A stretch of 8,480 nucleotides of DNA. Origin: Candidatus Bathyarchaeota archaeon (GTDB lineage Archaea; Thermoproteota; Bathyarchaeia; Bathyarchaeales; B26-1). The stretch is taken from NCBI GenBank assembly GCA_018396795.1, contig JAGTRH010000049.1:1-8480 (forward strand), written 5' to 3'. This document shows positions 1-6,250 of this stretch, piece by piece. The notes beneath the pieces are model-generated. The model was not told where the DNA came from. It saw only the letters and a program-made list of their open reading frames with translations, and searched no databases. A program made the position numbers and the translations under genes. The stretch's first letter is position 1, and each line of letters starts with the position of its first letter.

Positions 1-1341
1 GGCAACCACGCCTGAAAGCACGTCACCTGTCCCACCTACAGTCATGCCTGGGTTACCTGTAAAATTAAATTTAGTTCTAAAGCCGTCTGATATTACATCT
101 ACATGGGACTTTAGCAATATAACAGCATTTAGATCCCCCGCTGTTTTCTTTACGTGCTCAGCTCTCTCTTTCAATTTTTCCGGTATTTTTTCACCGGTCA
201 AAATTGCATATTCACCTATATGAGGTGTTAAAACGGCGGGAGTTTCAAGTTTATGCTTGAAGCTGGCAAATGCTTTTAATCCATCTGCGTCCAGCAATAT
301 TGGAACTCTCCGCTCCTCAGCAATCTTAATTATTTCGCCTACGGCCTCCTGTGTTTCTCTATGAAGACCTAGGCCTGGACCTATAACGGCCGCTGTTGCC
401 CTATCCATATAACTTCTTATTATCGACATATTCCGAACACTTAAGTGGTCACCCTCAAGCTTAAGTGTTATTAAATCGGGGGATATGGATGAGATCGCGT
501 ATGCAGTCTCATAAGGTGCAGCAATATAAACTAAGTCTACTCCAGCTCTTAATGCCGCTAAGGCTGTTAATGTGGGTGCTCCACTAAAGGTTTCACTGCC
601 ACCGATCACGATTAATCTGCCAAAGTCACCTTTATGGGCTTCTGGAGACCTGGGCTTTATAACTGTCTTGACGTCTCCCGGGCCAACGAATCTTTCAATT
701 TCATTTGGGATTCCGATATTTCTTACTATTAGTTCGCCAACATATTCTTTGGCTCTCAGTAGTCCAGGCTTAGGTTTGTGGAATGTAACTGTTAAATGAG
801 CGCTCACCGCCTCGCCTAAAACAGCGCCAGTATCCGAATTAATACCACTTGGAACGTCGACGGCTATACGAAATGCATTCAACTCATTAATTTTCTTTAT
901 CAGCTGCGCGATTGGAGGCCTAGGAGGAGTTTTCAATCCTATCCCGAGTAAAGCGTCAATTACAACTTCAGCTTCAACATCTGGAATAAGTGATGAATCA
1001 TAAACTTCATGGATGGTTAACGATTCACGTAATGAGCTTAGAACTTCCCAATTTTTCCTAGCCATCTCATTGCTTATCTCAGATGGTTTACCAGCGAGTA
1101 TAACACTAACTTGAAAACCCAAGCAAACTAGATGCCTAGCCGCAACAAAACCATCTCCGCCGTTTCCGCCAAGACCGCAGAAAACCGCAACCTTTGTCCC
1201 TTGAGGCTTAAAGCGTGAAGCAACCTCTTCGGCTACGCTTCGCCCCGCGTTCTCCATTAACTGGAGCCTAGATATGCCAAAATATTCGGCGTTCACATCT
1301 AGAGCGCTCATCTCTCTACTCGTTATGATTTGATCAACCAT
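1..1341 (-). CDS. nnr: Bifunctional NAD(P)HX epimerase / ADP-dependent NAD(P)HX dehydratase, C-terminus cut by window edge
   Basis: Repairs hydrated NADH and NADPH: the N-terminal YjeF_N domain epimerises R- and S-NAD(P)HX, and the C-terminal ribokinase-like domain dehydrates the S form using ADP. The frame is open from the start to base 1, giving 447 visible residues; family members run to about 490-515, so only the extreme C-terminus is missing. Numbering from the chosen start: MENAG at 29-33, the GLGGNGGDGF dinucleotide loop at 56-65, Asp129, and DVPSG at 162-166 mark the epimerase. HKGDFG at 236-241, GPGLG at 321-325, DADGL at 351-355, TPHIGE at 372-377 and GGTGDVLSG at 436-444 (catalytic Asp440) mark the dehydratase. 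I chose ATG 1341 because GGTGG lies 5 bases upstream and family homology starts there; an in-frame ATG at 1392 would add 17 unconserved residues overlapping the likely TATA box. The gene is divergent from the RAM gene. Function is near certain, the exact start less so. Confidence 0.95.
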   Translation of the reverse strand, partial: MVDQIITSREMSALDVNAEYFGISRLQLMENAGRSVAEEVASRFKPQGTKVAVFCGLGGNGGDGFVAARHLVCLGFQVSVILAGKPSEISNEMARKNWEVLSSLRESLTIHEVYDSSLIPDVEAEVVIDALLGIGLKTPPRPPIAQLIKKINELNAFRIAVDVPSGINSDTGAVLGEAVSAHLTVTFHKPKPGLLRAKEYVGELIVRNIGIPNEIERFVGPGDVKTVIKPRSPEAHKGDFGRLIVIGGSETFSGAPTLTALAALRAGVDLVYIAAPYETAYAISSISPDLITLKLEGDHLSVRNMSIIRSYMDRATAAVIGPGLGLHRETQEAVGEIIKIAEERRVPILLDADGLKAFASFKHKLETPAVLTPHIGEYAILTGEKIPEKLKERAEHVKKTAGDLNAVILLKSHVDVISDGFRTKFNFTGNPGMTVGGTGDVLSGVVA

Positions 1342-1379
1342 CTTATCCACCAAGCCTTTTTCAAACAAAAATTTAAGAA

Positions 1380-1390
1380 GATTTTTAAGC
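1380..1390 (-). promoter_or_regulatory. Probable TATA box for nnr
   Basis: Reading the minus strand, CTTAAAAATC lies about 45 bases upstream of ATG 1341. Transcription would start near 1360, leaving a leader of roughly 18 bases that contains the GGTGG ribosome site. The element overlaps the in-frame ATG at 1392, which argues against that longer start. Position and match are inferred by eye. Confidence 0.4.
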
Positions 1391-1391
1391 A

Positions 1392-1421
1392 TTTAAATTA
1401 TATTAATTAATAGAGGGGTGA
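1392..1421 (+). promoter_or_regulatory. TATA-like tract and Shine-Dalgarno site of the RAM-domain gene
   Basis: An A+T-only tract resembling a TATA box (1392-1406) is followed by GAGGGGTGA at 1413-1421, four bases before ATG 1425. The Shine-Dalgarno match to the archaeal 16S tail is strong and fixes the start. Which part of the tract binds TBP is uncertain; the short divergent spacer to nnr may serve both directions. Confidence 0.5.
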
Positions 1422-1424
1422 AAT

Positions 1425-1670
1425 ATGCCAATAGCGTTCGTTTTAATAAATGCTGAGATAGGTTCCGAAGGAGAGGTTTTAAATGAACTCAAGAAGGTTG
1501 AGGGTGTTGAGGAAGCATACAGCGTCTACGGAGTTTACGATATAGTTGCAAAGGTAAGAGCCGAATCTATGGAGAAACTTAAGGATATTGTCACGTGGAG
1601 AATACGCAGGCTAAATAAGGTTAGGTCAACATTAACGATGATAGTTATCGAAGAGATGAAAAAAGAATAG
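1425..1670 (+). CDS. Stand-alone Lrp/AsnC ligand-binding (RAM) domain protein
   Basis: This 81-residue protein matches the C-terminal effector-binding half of Lrp/AsnC regulators (AsnC_trans_reg, RAM fold, beta-alpha-beta-beta-alpha-beta). The opening strand is PIAFVLINAEIG, followed by a helix (EGEVLNELKKVEGVEEAY), the hallmark VYGVYDIVAKV strand pair, a second helix (SMEKLKDIV) and a last strand (STLTMIVIEE). There is no helix-turn-helix, so it should not bind DNA alone. Small proteins of this kind assemble into dimers and higher rings; family members bind amino acids or related small molecules, and some are thought to partner full-length Lrp proteins. The ligand cannot be read from sequence. 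The ATG has a strong ribosome site. It is divergent from nnr and followed by a long gene-poor gap, so it is probably transcribed alone. Confidence 0.9.
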   Translation: MPIAFVLINAEIGSEGEVLNELKKVEGVEEAYSVYGVYDIVAKVRAESMEKLKDIVTWRIRRLNKVRSTLTMIVIEEMKKE

Positions 1671-1762
1671 ACTTTAACCAATAGAGACAGGACATGCTGA
1701 AAAAGCGATACAATCTTATAAAAGTAAACTCCTTCAAGAAGTACGTTTATTCCTCTCATGCG

Positions 1763-1782
1763 TTATTTTTCTCTTTTATTTT
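1763..1782 (+). terminator. T-rich tract, possible terminator of the RAM-domain gene
   Basis: A run made almost entirely of T (with interspersed C and A) lies about 95 bases after the RAM gene stop. Archaeal transcription commonly stops at such T-rich tracts without a hairpin. No stem precedes it, so this is a weak call. Confidence 0.25.
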
Positions 1783-1870
1783 AAAGAATACTCTAATGTA
1801 GATAGTTTTAAATGTGAAATAGGTTCAAGCAAGTTGAGCGCGATTAATTCAATCGGATTAGTTGGTATTC

Positions 1871-1930
1871 GCCGTCAGTTTAACTCTGATCTATCATCAA
1901 TTCAATTAAATGCCTTCTCTTCATCCGGCA
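1871..1930 (-). ncRNA. Weak candidate C/D-box-like small RNA
   Basis: Read on the minus strand, a roughly 58-base element has, in order: a stem arm (TTGCCG, to 1926), a C-box core GATGA (1925-1921), 15 bases, a D'-like TTGA (1905-1902), a C'-like TTGATGA (1900-1894), 15 bases, a perfect D box CTGA (1878-1875), and the closing arm CGGCGA (from 1874). The arms pair over 6 bases, with one G-U that becomes an A-C mismatch on the other strand, which favours minus transcription. Against it: the C box lacks the usual first U, the D'-C' gap is 1 base, the guides are longer than the usual 10-12, and I could not match either guide to a known rRNA or tRNA site. Confidence 0.2.
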
Positions 1931-1980
1931 ACAAAATAATTGGTTAAAAACAAATATTAATATTATCTTTCTCCTATCTC

Positions 1981-2097
1981 TTAAGCGCAGCAAACCTCTG
2001 AGTGGCGTCTGTGATAGTCCAAGCAGCAGGTGTTGAAAATTATGTACTGGCCATCAACATCTTTACTTACTCTTCTAACATCATTTTCAGTATACAT
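1981..2097 (-). CDS. Doubtful 38-residue cysteine-rich ORF
   Basis: ATG 2097 to TAA 1981 on the minus strand encodes 38 residues with four cysteines in two CC pairs near the C-terminus (TCCLDYHRRHSEVCC), resembling a possible metal-binding or disulphide pattern. The frame stays open upstream to about 2160 without another standard start. No Shine-Dalgarno site is visible; a weak TATA-like stretch lies about 33 bases upstream, so it could be leaderless. It lies antisense to the tail of the decayed plus-strand frame, so at most one is likely real. No family is recognised. Confidence 0.15.
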   Translation of the reverse strand: MYTENDVRRVSKDVDGQYIIFNTCCLDYHRRHSEVCCA

Positions 2098-2162
2098 AAA
2101 AGTGAAAGAAAATACTTGAAAAGAAAAATAGATAGTTTGAAGGACTATTTTCTCAGGTAAGG

Positions 2163-2170
2163 TTTATAAT
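2163..2170 (+). promoter_or_regulatory. TATA box of tiaS, placed for a leaderless mRNA
   Basis: TTTATAAT is centred about 27 bases before ATG 2194, so transcription should begin at or within a base or two of the start codon. No Shine-Dalgarno sequence precedes the ATG, which agrees with leaderless initiation. Confidence 0.65.
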
Positions 2171-2193
2171 TAACGATTCAGAGCGTCTCTAAA

Positions 2194-3537
2194 ATGAATC
2201 TACATATAGGATTTGATGACACGGATTCAACAAAGATGGGATGCACAACTTATATTGCAGCTTTAATAATCGAGAAGATGCATAAGATGGGTGTTCAGTT
2301 TATTGATTATCCAAATTTGATTAGATTAAATCCCAATATTCCATGGAAAACTCGCGGGAACGGAGCATTATGTTTAAGGGTTAAATTTGAAGATACTTTA
2401 TATGAAGACCTTAAGGAGATTGTTGTCGAGACTATCGAAGAGAACGCTGATTTTAGTCATAAAGGAACAGATCCGGGCGTTGTTTTTCTCAAAGGAGATG
2501 TACCTAGTGAAATTGAGAGATTTGCCAAAGAAGCTATTCAGGGAATTGTAAAAATGAGGGATGCTTTAAAATTAATTAAGAGGTTTAAGGCCGAGGCTAT
2601 TGGCTATAAAATGAGACGCGGAATAATCGGAGGTTTAGCCGCTATTGGGGAAACTTTAACAGGTGATCACACTTTTGAGTTAATAGCCTATAGGAAGCGA
2701 GAATATTGGGGAACCTCGAGAAGGATTGATGAATCGTCTGTTATGGAAATGGATAGAAAGATGGGGAATCTAACATTTAATAATGTTGATCGTGAAACTG
2801 GAAGAATATTGATAACGCCTAGGGGCCCGGATCCAATACTCTATGGGATTAGGGGTGAAAGTCCTGAAGCAGTTAGACTTGCACATGAAATGATCCGCTC
2901 GCGTGAACCAATAGAACGCTGGGTTATTTTTAGAACAAACCATGGAACCGATGCCCATCTTAGGAGAGTTTCATCAATAAGAGATGTAAAACCATACAAT
3001 CCGGTTATTGTTCAAGGCATAGTTGTAGGCACTCCCAAGATTATTCGAGGCGGGCACGTAATAATCCAAATTCGGGATGAGACAGGCATTATAGATTGCG
3101 CAGTTTACGAGCAAAGCGGTAATCTGCGCGAAGTCGCTAGGTTGCTTATTGAAGGAGACTTAATAGATGTTTATGGTGGTGTACGCCCGCGGTCAAGAAA
3201 GAATCCAAAAACAATAAATGTTGAGAAAATTAAAGTACTCGACTTATCTGAGAAGATAGTCCTCCAAAATCCAACATGCCCGGTTTGCGGCAAGAGAATG
3301 AAGTCTATGGGTAGAGGCAAGGGATTCGAATGCTATAAATGTGGCTTTCACGGCTCAAACCTTACCAAAAATGTGATCAAGGTTGAAAGACCATTAAAGC
3401 CAGGATTATATATTGCACCGCCAAGATCTGAAAGACACTTGACTAAGCCGTTAACTAGGTATGGCCTGGAGAAAATTAGCGCAATGCAGCCGTTTAATGA
3501 AGTAATCCCGTATAGGTTATTCTCAAACTTCAATTAA
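2194..3537 (+). CDS. tiaS: tRNA(Ile2) 2-agmatinylcytidine synthetase TiaS
   Basis: TiaS uses ATP and agmatine to convert the wobble cytidine C34 of tRNA-Ile(CAU) to agmatidine, so that this tRNA reads AUA as isoleucine rather than AUG; it is essential in most archaea. The 447-residue length fits the family (about 420-450). The N-terminal kinase-like domain begins with HIGFDDTDS (residues 4-12), with the acidic DDTD cluster. The ferredoxin-like domain carries the conserved RTNHGTDAHL at 247-256. An OB fold spans about 270-355 (opening VIVQGIVVG), and a C-terminal zinc ribbon has Cys362, Cys365, Cys380 and Cys383. All key blocks are present. The start follows from the FDDTD distance to the N-terminus and from the TATA box position. 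It stands alone, 93 bases ahead of the prefoldin operon, which has its own promoter signals. Confidence 0.97.
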   Translation: MNLHIGFDDTDSTKMGCTTYIAALIIEKMHKMGVQFIDYPNLIRLNPNIPWKTRGNGALCLRVKFEDTLYEDLKEIVVETIEENADFSHKGTDPGVVFLKGDVPSEIERFAKEAIQGIVKMRDALKLIKRFKAEAIGYKMRRGIIGGLAAIGETLTGDHTFELIAYRKREYWGTSRRIDESSVMEMDRKMGNLTFNNVDRETGRILITPRGPDPILYGIRGESPEAVRLAHEMIRSREPIERWVIFRTNHGTDAHLRRVSSIRDVKPYNPVIVQGIVVGTPKIIRGGHVIIQIRDETGIIDCAVYEQSGNLREVARLLIEGDLIDVYGGVRPRSRKNPKTINVEKIKVLDLSEKIVLQNPTCPVCGKRMKSMGRGKGFECYKCGFHGSNLTKNVIKVERPLKPGLYIAPPRSERHLTKPLTRYGLEKISAMQPFNEVIPYRLFSNFN

Positions 3538-3570
3538 ATAAAGTATTTGAAAATCTTTAATTGCAACAAC

Positions 3571-3578
3571 CTTATATT
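3571..3578 (+). promoter_or_regulatory. Probable TATA box of the pfdB-DUF3194-DHH operon
   Basis: CTTATATT lies about 55 bases upstream of the prefoldin ATG. Transcription would start near 3600, giving a leader of about 30 bases that contains GGTGAT (3617-3622), an exact match to part of the archaeal anti-Shine-Dalgarno complement, 8 bases before the ATG. A second GGTGA copy follows immediately at 3623. Confidence 0.5.
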
Positions 3579-3630
3579 GATCGATGAGAGTAAGGGATTG
3601 AATTCGGAAATTTAATGGTGATGGTGAGAT

Positions 3631-3993
3631 ATGAGTGAAGAAGCCAAGCTTCCGCCAGCAGTTCAAGAAAGACTCCTAAGATTACAGCAGCTGCAAGAAA
3701 CTCTTCAAACCGTTTTAGCGCAAAAGCAGCAACTCGACTTAGAGCTTCTTGAAATCGATAGAGCGCTAAGTGAGCTTGAGAAAACACCAGAGGATGCTGT
3801 GATATACAAGTCGATTGGCTCACTACTCATCAGAACAGAAAAGGTTAAGGTTGCAAGTGAACTTAATGAGAGAAAGGAACTTGCCAGCATGAGGGTTTCC
3901 GTACTCACAAAGCAAGAGGAGAGACTTAGAAGCCAAATAAAAGAACTCCAAGAAAAACTCCAGAAGGATCTGCGGCCACTATCGCCAGCATAA
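3631..3993 (+). CDS. pfdB: Prefoldin beta subunit
   Basis: Prefoldin is a cytosolic hexamer (two alpha, four beta subunits) that holds unfolded proteins in the cavity between its coiled-coil tentacles and passes them to the thermosome. The 120-residue length is usual for beta subunits. Two long heptad-rich helices are visible, roughly residues 8-50 (QERLLRLQQLQETLQTVLAQ) and 75-115 (ending KELQEKLQKDL). Between them is the family's beta-hairpin region with the conserved DAVIYKSIGSLLIR segment at about 55-68, typical of PfdB rather than alpha. It opens a compact operon, 28 bases before the DUF3194 gene, an order common in archaea. The start is fixed by the ribosome site. The thermosome and alpha-subunit genes are not in the window. 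Confidence 0.96.
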   Translation: MSEEAKLPPAVQERLLRLQQLQETLQTVLAQKQQLDLELLEIDRALSELEKTPEDAVIYKSIGSLLIRTEKVKVASELNERKELASMRVSVLTKQEERLRSQIKELQEKLQKDLRPLSPA

Positions 3994-4010
3994 TTTAAGC
4001 GCATACATTT

Positions 4011-4017
4011 GGGGGTG
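4011..4017 (+). promoter_or_regulatory. Shine-Dalgarno site that fixes a TTG start for the DUF3194 gene
   Basis: GGGGGTG lies four bases before TTG 4022, and there is no nearby in-frame ATG at the start of the conserved region. This supports TTG as the true initiation codon. Confidence 0.7.
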
Positions 4018-4021
4018 TCCC

Positions 4022-4321
4022 TTGAGCGAGAGGCCACTATCCTCTCTATCCTACGAGGAACTAATGAAGATTTGCGAAATAGCCGAGGAAGCTGCAAGAA
4101 AATACATCACGTCCAAGGTTCCTAAAGAGCACATATCTGATCTATCAATATCAATTGAACTAGAAAGTGAAGAGACCCTAAGCATTAATGTTGATGTCGA
4201 GGTGAGACTCTCATCACTCTATAAAGATATAAATGTAAAGGAGATTGCTGAGAGTTCGGTGAAAGCTGCTTTTGACGCCGTTGAAAAACATTTGAATAAA
4301 ATTCGACTTAAAAGATATTGA
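4022..4321 (+). CDS. DUF3194 family protein, function unknown
   Basis: A 99-residue acidic cytosolic protein matching the archaeal DUF3194 family, which is habitually encoded next to prefoldin beta. It begins with a helix (SYEELMKICEIAEEAARKYI, about residues 9-28), has two central strands of alternating polar and hydrophobic residues (DLSISIELE and LSINVDVEVRLS), then a C-terminal helix (KEIAESSVKAAFDAVEKHL) ending in a basic tail (KIRLKRY). That helix-strand-strand-helix pattern suggests a small two-layer fold, but no catalytic or metal site is obvious. It starts at TTG with a strong ribosome site, lies 28 bases after pfdB and 17 before the DHH gene, and so is almost certainly co-transcribed. 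A chaperone- or RNA-linked role is only inference from context. The family call is from memory of its pattern and neighbourhood. Confidence 0.85.
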   Translation: MSERPLSSLSYEELMKICEIAEEAARKYITSKVPKEHISDLSISIELESEETLSINVDVEVRLSSLYKDINVKEIAESSVKAAFDAVEKHLNKIRLKRY

Positions 4322-4338
4322 GATGAAGGCTGAAATAG

Positions 4339-5346
4339 ATGAACAATATTTTCTATAAAATATTAGATACTCTTGATAAAAAGGGAGCAAAAATCGCACT
4401 CATATTATGCCACCAGAATGCCGATCCGGATGCTGTATGTTCATCATACGCTTTTTCTAAACTATTAAAGTATTTCAAACCGGAAATTGCGATCGAGATT
4501 GCATCGCCGGAGAGCGTTAGCAAGATATCAAAGACTATTTTAGAGCGCTTCTCAATAACCGTGATAAATGATAAGCCCAGATTTAATGAAGTCGATATAA
4601 TATTTATGCTTGACACGAATACCATGCAGCAATTGGGTGAGTGGGGCGAGCAGGTGAGTAAGTCTTCTAAGCCTATAATTGTAATTGATCACCATGCACC
4701 CCACCCTGAAACTGAGAAGATAGCATCTTTATGCGTATACCGTGAAGATGTTTCATCAACATGCGAGATTGTTTACTTCCTTTTTAAGGAAGTTGGCATT
4801 AAGCCCACAAAAGATGTTGCTGAAGCCATATTTTTAGGTACGGCATTTGATACTAAACATTTCACTCTAGCTAGATCCCCAACATTTAAAGTAATTGCGG
4901 ATCTCGTAGATCTGGGCGTGGACGCCCAAGAAGTATTGCAACTACTAACGGCGCCAATGGATCTTTCAGAGCGCATAGCCCGTCTTAAGGCGTGTAGAAG
5001 AATGAAATTAGTAAGGATACATGGCTGGCTTGTCGCTCTCTCACACGTTGGATCATTTCAGGCTTCAGCCGCAAGAACCCTTATTGATGTCGGAGCGGAT
5101 CTAGCAATTGTCGGCTCACAGGAGAAGAATAAAATATCTATTAGCATAAGATCCAGCCACGAATTTTACTGCAAGACTGGAGTACATTTAGGTAAAGATC
5201 TAGCGAATCCACTTGGCGAGCTTCTTAATGGAATGGGCGGCGGTCACTCAACATCAGCTGGCGTTAACGGGGTTGGAGACTTGGAGATGGCGTTTAAGCA
5301 TGCGGCGAAAATTCTTAAAGAGAAACTCAAAAGCTGTCCACGCTAG
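4339..5346 (+). CDS. DHH/DHHA1 family phosphoesterase (NrnA/RecJ-like)
   Basis: A manganese-dependent phosphoesterase of the DHH superfamily, whose members degrade short oligoribonucleotides, cyclic dinucleotides, pAp or single-stranded DNA. The 335 residues match the NrnA-like size (about 320-340) rather than full RecJ or the larger archaeal GAN/RecJ proteins. Visible metal-site motifs: His25, Asp29 and Asp31 in CHQNADPDAVCSS; Asp92 in IIFMLDTNT; the DHH triad at 117-119 in VIDHHAP; and Asp171 in GTAFDTKHF. The DHHA1 substrate-binding domain has GMGGGH at 298-303. All catalytic motifs are intact. There is no signal peptide or membrane segment, so it should act in the cytosol. It is last in the pfdB-DUF3194 operon, 17 bases after DUF3194, with only a weak ribosome site, consistent with coupled translation. 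The exact substrate cannot be told from sequence. Confidence 0.93.
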   Translation: MNNIFYKILDTLDKKGAKIALILCHQNADPDAVCSSYAFSKLLKYFKPEIAIEIASPESVSKISKTILERFSITVINDKPRFNEVDIIFMLDTNTMQQLGEWGEQVSKSSKPIIVIDHHAPHPETEKIASLCVYREDVSSTCEIVYFLFKEVGIKPTKDVAEAIFLGTAFDTKHFTLARSPTFKVIADLVDLGVDAQEVLQLLTAPMDLSERIARLKACRRMKLVRIHGWLVALSHVGSFQASAARTLIDVGADLAIVGSQEKNKISISIRSSHEFYCKTGVHLGKDLANPLGELLNGMGGGHSTSAGVNGVGDLEMAFKHAAKILKEKLKSCPR

Positions 5347-5367
5347 TAGCACATTGCTATTTGGTGT

Positions 5368-6177
5368 TTATCGCTCCCGCTTGAAGTCTAGAGAGTTTAT
5401 CCAGTTAAGCGTCTTTCTTATAACTTCCAAAGTATGCTCTTTTTTAGAGAACGTGTGATCTCCGCCCTTAACTATGTAGATCTCGTTTTTCTCGTTTAGA
5501 TCCTTTATCACTTCATAGCCTTTTAAGGCTTCTTCCACTGGTATAAGCTCGTCTTTATCGCCGTGTATGATCAGAGTTGGCACCTTAATGTCTCTCATAA
5601 CTTTAAGGGGAACTTTATAGTCAACTGTATCGAAGAACGCCTTCTTTAGATACCAGCCGGCTGAAACTTCAATTGATTCGCCAGAATTAAGTTTCTCCAA
5701 AATTTCTCTATTCATGAATTGAAGGAATCTTTCTTTGAGGGGACCTAAGGCTGGTGAGTACAAAACTGCAAACTTAACCCTTCTATCGCTTGAGGCGAGT
5801 ATAGCTGCAACCCTGCCACCCATACTTAAGCCTATGACGCCCACTCTCTCCTTATCTATATTCCTTTGTTTTAGGAGAAACGTTAAAGCTCTTTCTGCGT
5901 CACTTACTTCTCCGGGCAATGTCATATCCTCAAAGTCGCCGTCGCTGTCTCCAGAACCTCTGAAATCAAAACGAAGCACGATAAAGCCTGAATTGGACAA
6001 GCTTCTTGCGACATTAACAAAAAGCCTGTGTGCTTCGCTTTTGTTACCAGTGAAACCGTGGAACATAACTATTCCAGGAAGTTTCTCACCCGGCCTAATA
6101 TTGTCTGGTGAGTGAAGAATCCCAATTATTTGTTGACCTTCATTCCAGAATACTACTGGCCTAATCAACTCAGACAC
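5368..6177 (-). CDS. Alpha/beta hydrolase (serine esterase/peptidase-like)
   Basis: A 269-residue cytosolic alpha/beta-hydrolase fold enzyme close to the dienelactone hydrolase / S9-like esterase group. The oxyanion region is FHGFTGNK (39-46), followed by RFDFRGSGDSDG (69-80). The nucleophile elbow is GLSMGG with Ser118, the acid is probably Asp209 in HGDKDELIP, and the base is His241 in GGDHTF, so the catalytic triad is complete. Residues about 145-195 form the variable cap. The natural substrate is unknown; esters or short acyl-peptides are possible. The longest frame begins with GTG 6177, but GAGGTG at 6180-6175 is spaced ideally (6 bases) for TTG 6168, so the true protein may lack three residues. 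It lies 73 bases downstream of the nuclease gene on the same strand and ends 21 bases from the convergent DHH gene. Confidence 0.93.
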   Translation of the reverse strand: MSELIRPVVFWNEGQQIIGILHSPDNIRPGEKLPGIVMFHGFTGNKSEAHRLFVNVARSLSNSGFIVLRFDFRGSGDSDGDFEDMTLPGEVSDAERALTFLLKQRNIDKERVGVIGLSMGGRVAAILASSDRRVKFAVLYSPALGPLKERFLQFMNREILEKLNSGESIEVSAGWYLKKAFFDTVDYKVPLKVMRDIKVPTLIIHGDKDELIPVEEALKGYEVIKDLNEKNEIYIVKGGDHTFSKKEHTLEVIRKTLNWINSLDFKRER

Positions 6178-6204
6178 CTCTCTTAAGCCTTTACCATAAA
6201 CTTC

Positions 6205-6212
6205 TAATAAAA
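6205..6212 (-). promoter_or_regulatory. Possible TATA box of the hydrolase gene
   Basis: TTTTATTA on the minus strand lies about 31 bases ahead of GTG 6177, which would put the transcript start near 6182 and give the gene its own promoter besides read-through from the nuclease gene. A T-run soon after the nuclease stop (near 6240) could end part of the upstream transcript. Confidence 0.3.
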
Positions 6213-6250
6213 CTTTTCATATTCAGAGATTTCAAACACAAAAATTTAAC

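Larger units (their letters stand above)
1678..2160 (+). pseudogene. Possible decayed ORF: one frame of 161 codons interrupted by two stops
   Basis: The interval between the RAM gene and tiaS has no intact gene. One plus-strand frame runs from just after a TAA at 1675 to a TAA at 2158 with only two in-frame stops (TAA 1945-1947 and TGA 1999-2001). In such A+T-rich non-coding DNA several more stops would be expected. The first block (89 codons) has no ATG or GTG; its only standard start is TTG 1834. The last block could start at GTG 2002, directly after the TGA, and gives 52 residues: a hydrophobic first half (ENYVLAINIFTYSSNIIFSI), then a basic amphipathic helix-like tail (SERKYLKRKIDSLKDYFLR) with protein-like codon choice. 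I recognise no family. It may be a broken small gene, a live 52-residue protein at 2002-2160, or chance. A different short frame from ATG 1694 gives 34 codons and looks less convincing. Confidence 0.3.

Noticed and set aside
572..799. Plus-strand 75-codon ORF
   Set aside because: It lies entirely opposite the conserved nnr reading frame and is an antisense shadow with Pro/Ser-rich, low-quality composition.
1535..1759. Minus-strand 74-codon ORF overlapping the RAM gene end
   Set aside because: About half is opposite the well-supported RAM gene; the rest is low-complexity hydrophobic sequence without a ribosome site.
1822..1828. GGTTCAA, resembling a tRNA T-loop
   Set aside because: No flanking T-stem, anticodon arm or acceptor stem can be built around it.
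1953..1964. Perfect palindrome AATATTAATATT
   Set aside because: Short and made only of A and T in an A+T-rich gap; it could be a TATA-like element for the minus-strand candidate RNA, but is not informative alone.
3705..4097. Minus-strand 130-codon ORF
   Set aside because: It is antisense to pfdB and the start of DUF3194, both solid families; the Ser/Leu-rich translation is what antisense of coiled-coil codons produces.
5213..5458. Plus-strand 81-codon ORF across the DHH/hydrolase junction
   Set aside because: It is out of frame within the conserved DHHA1 region (over GMGGGH) and antisense to the hydrolase end.
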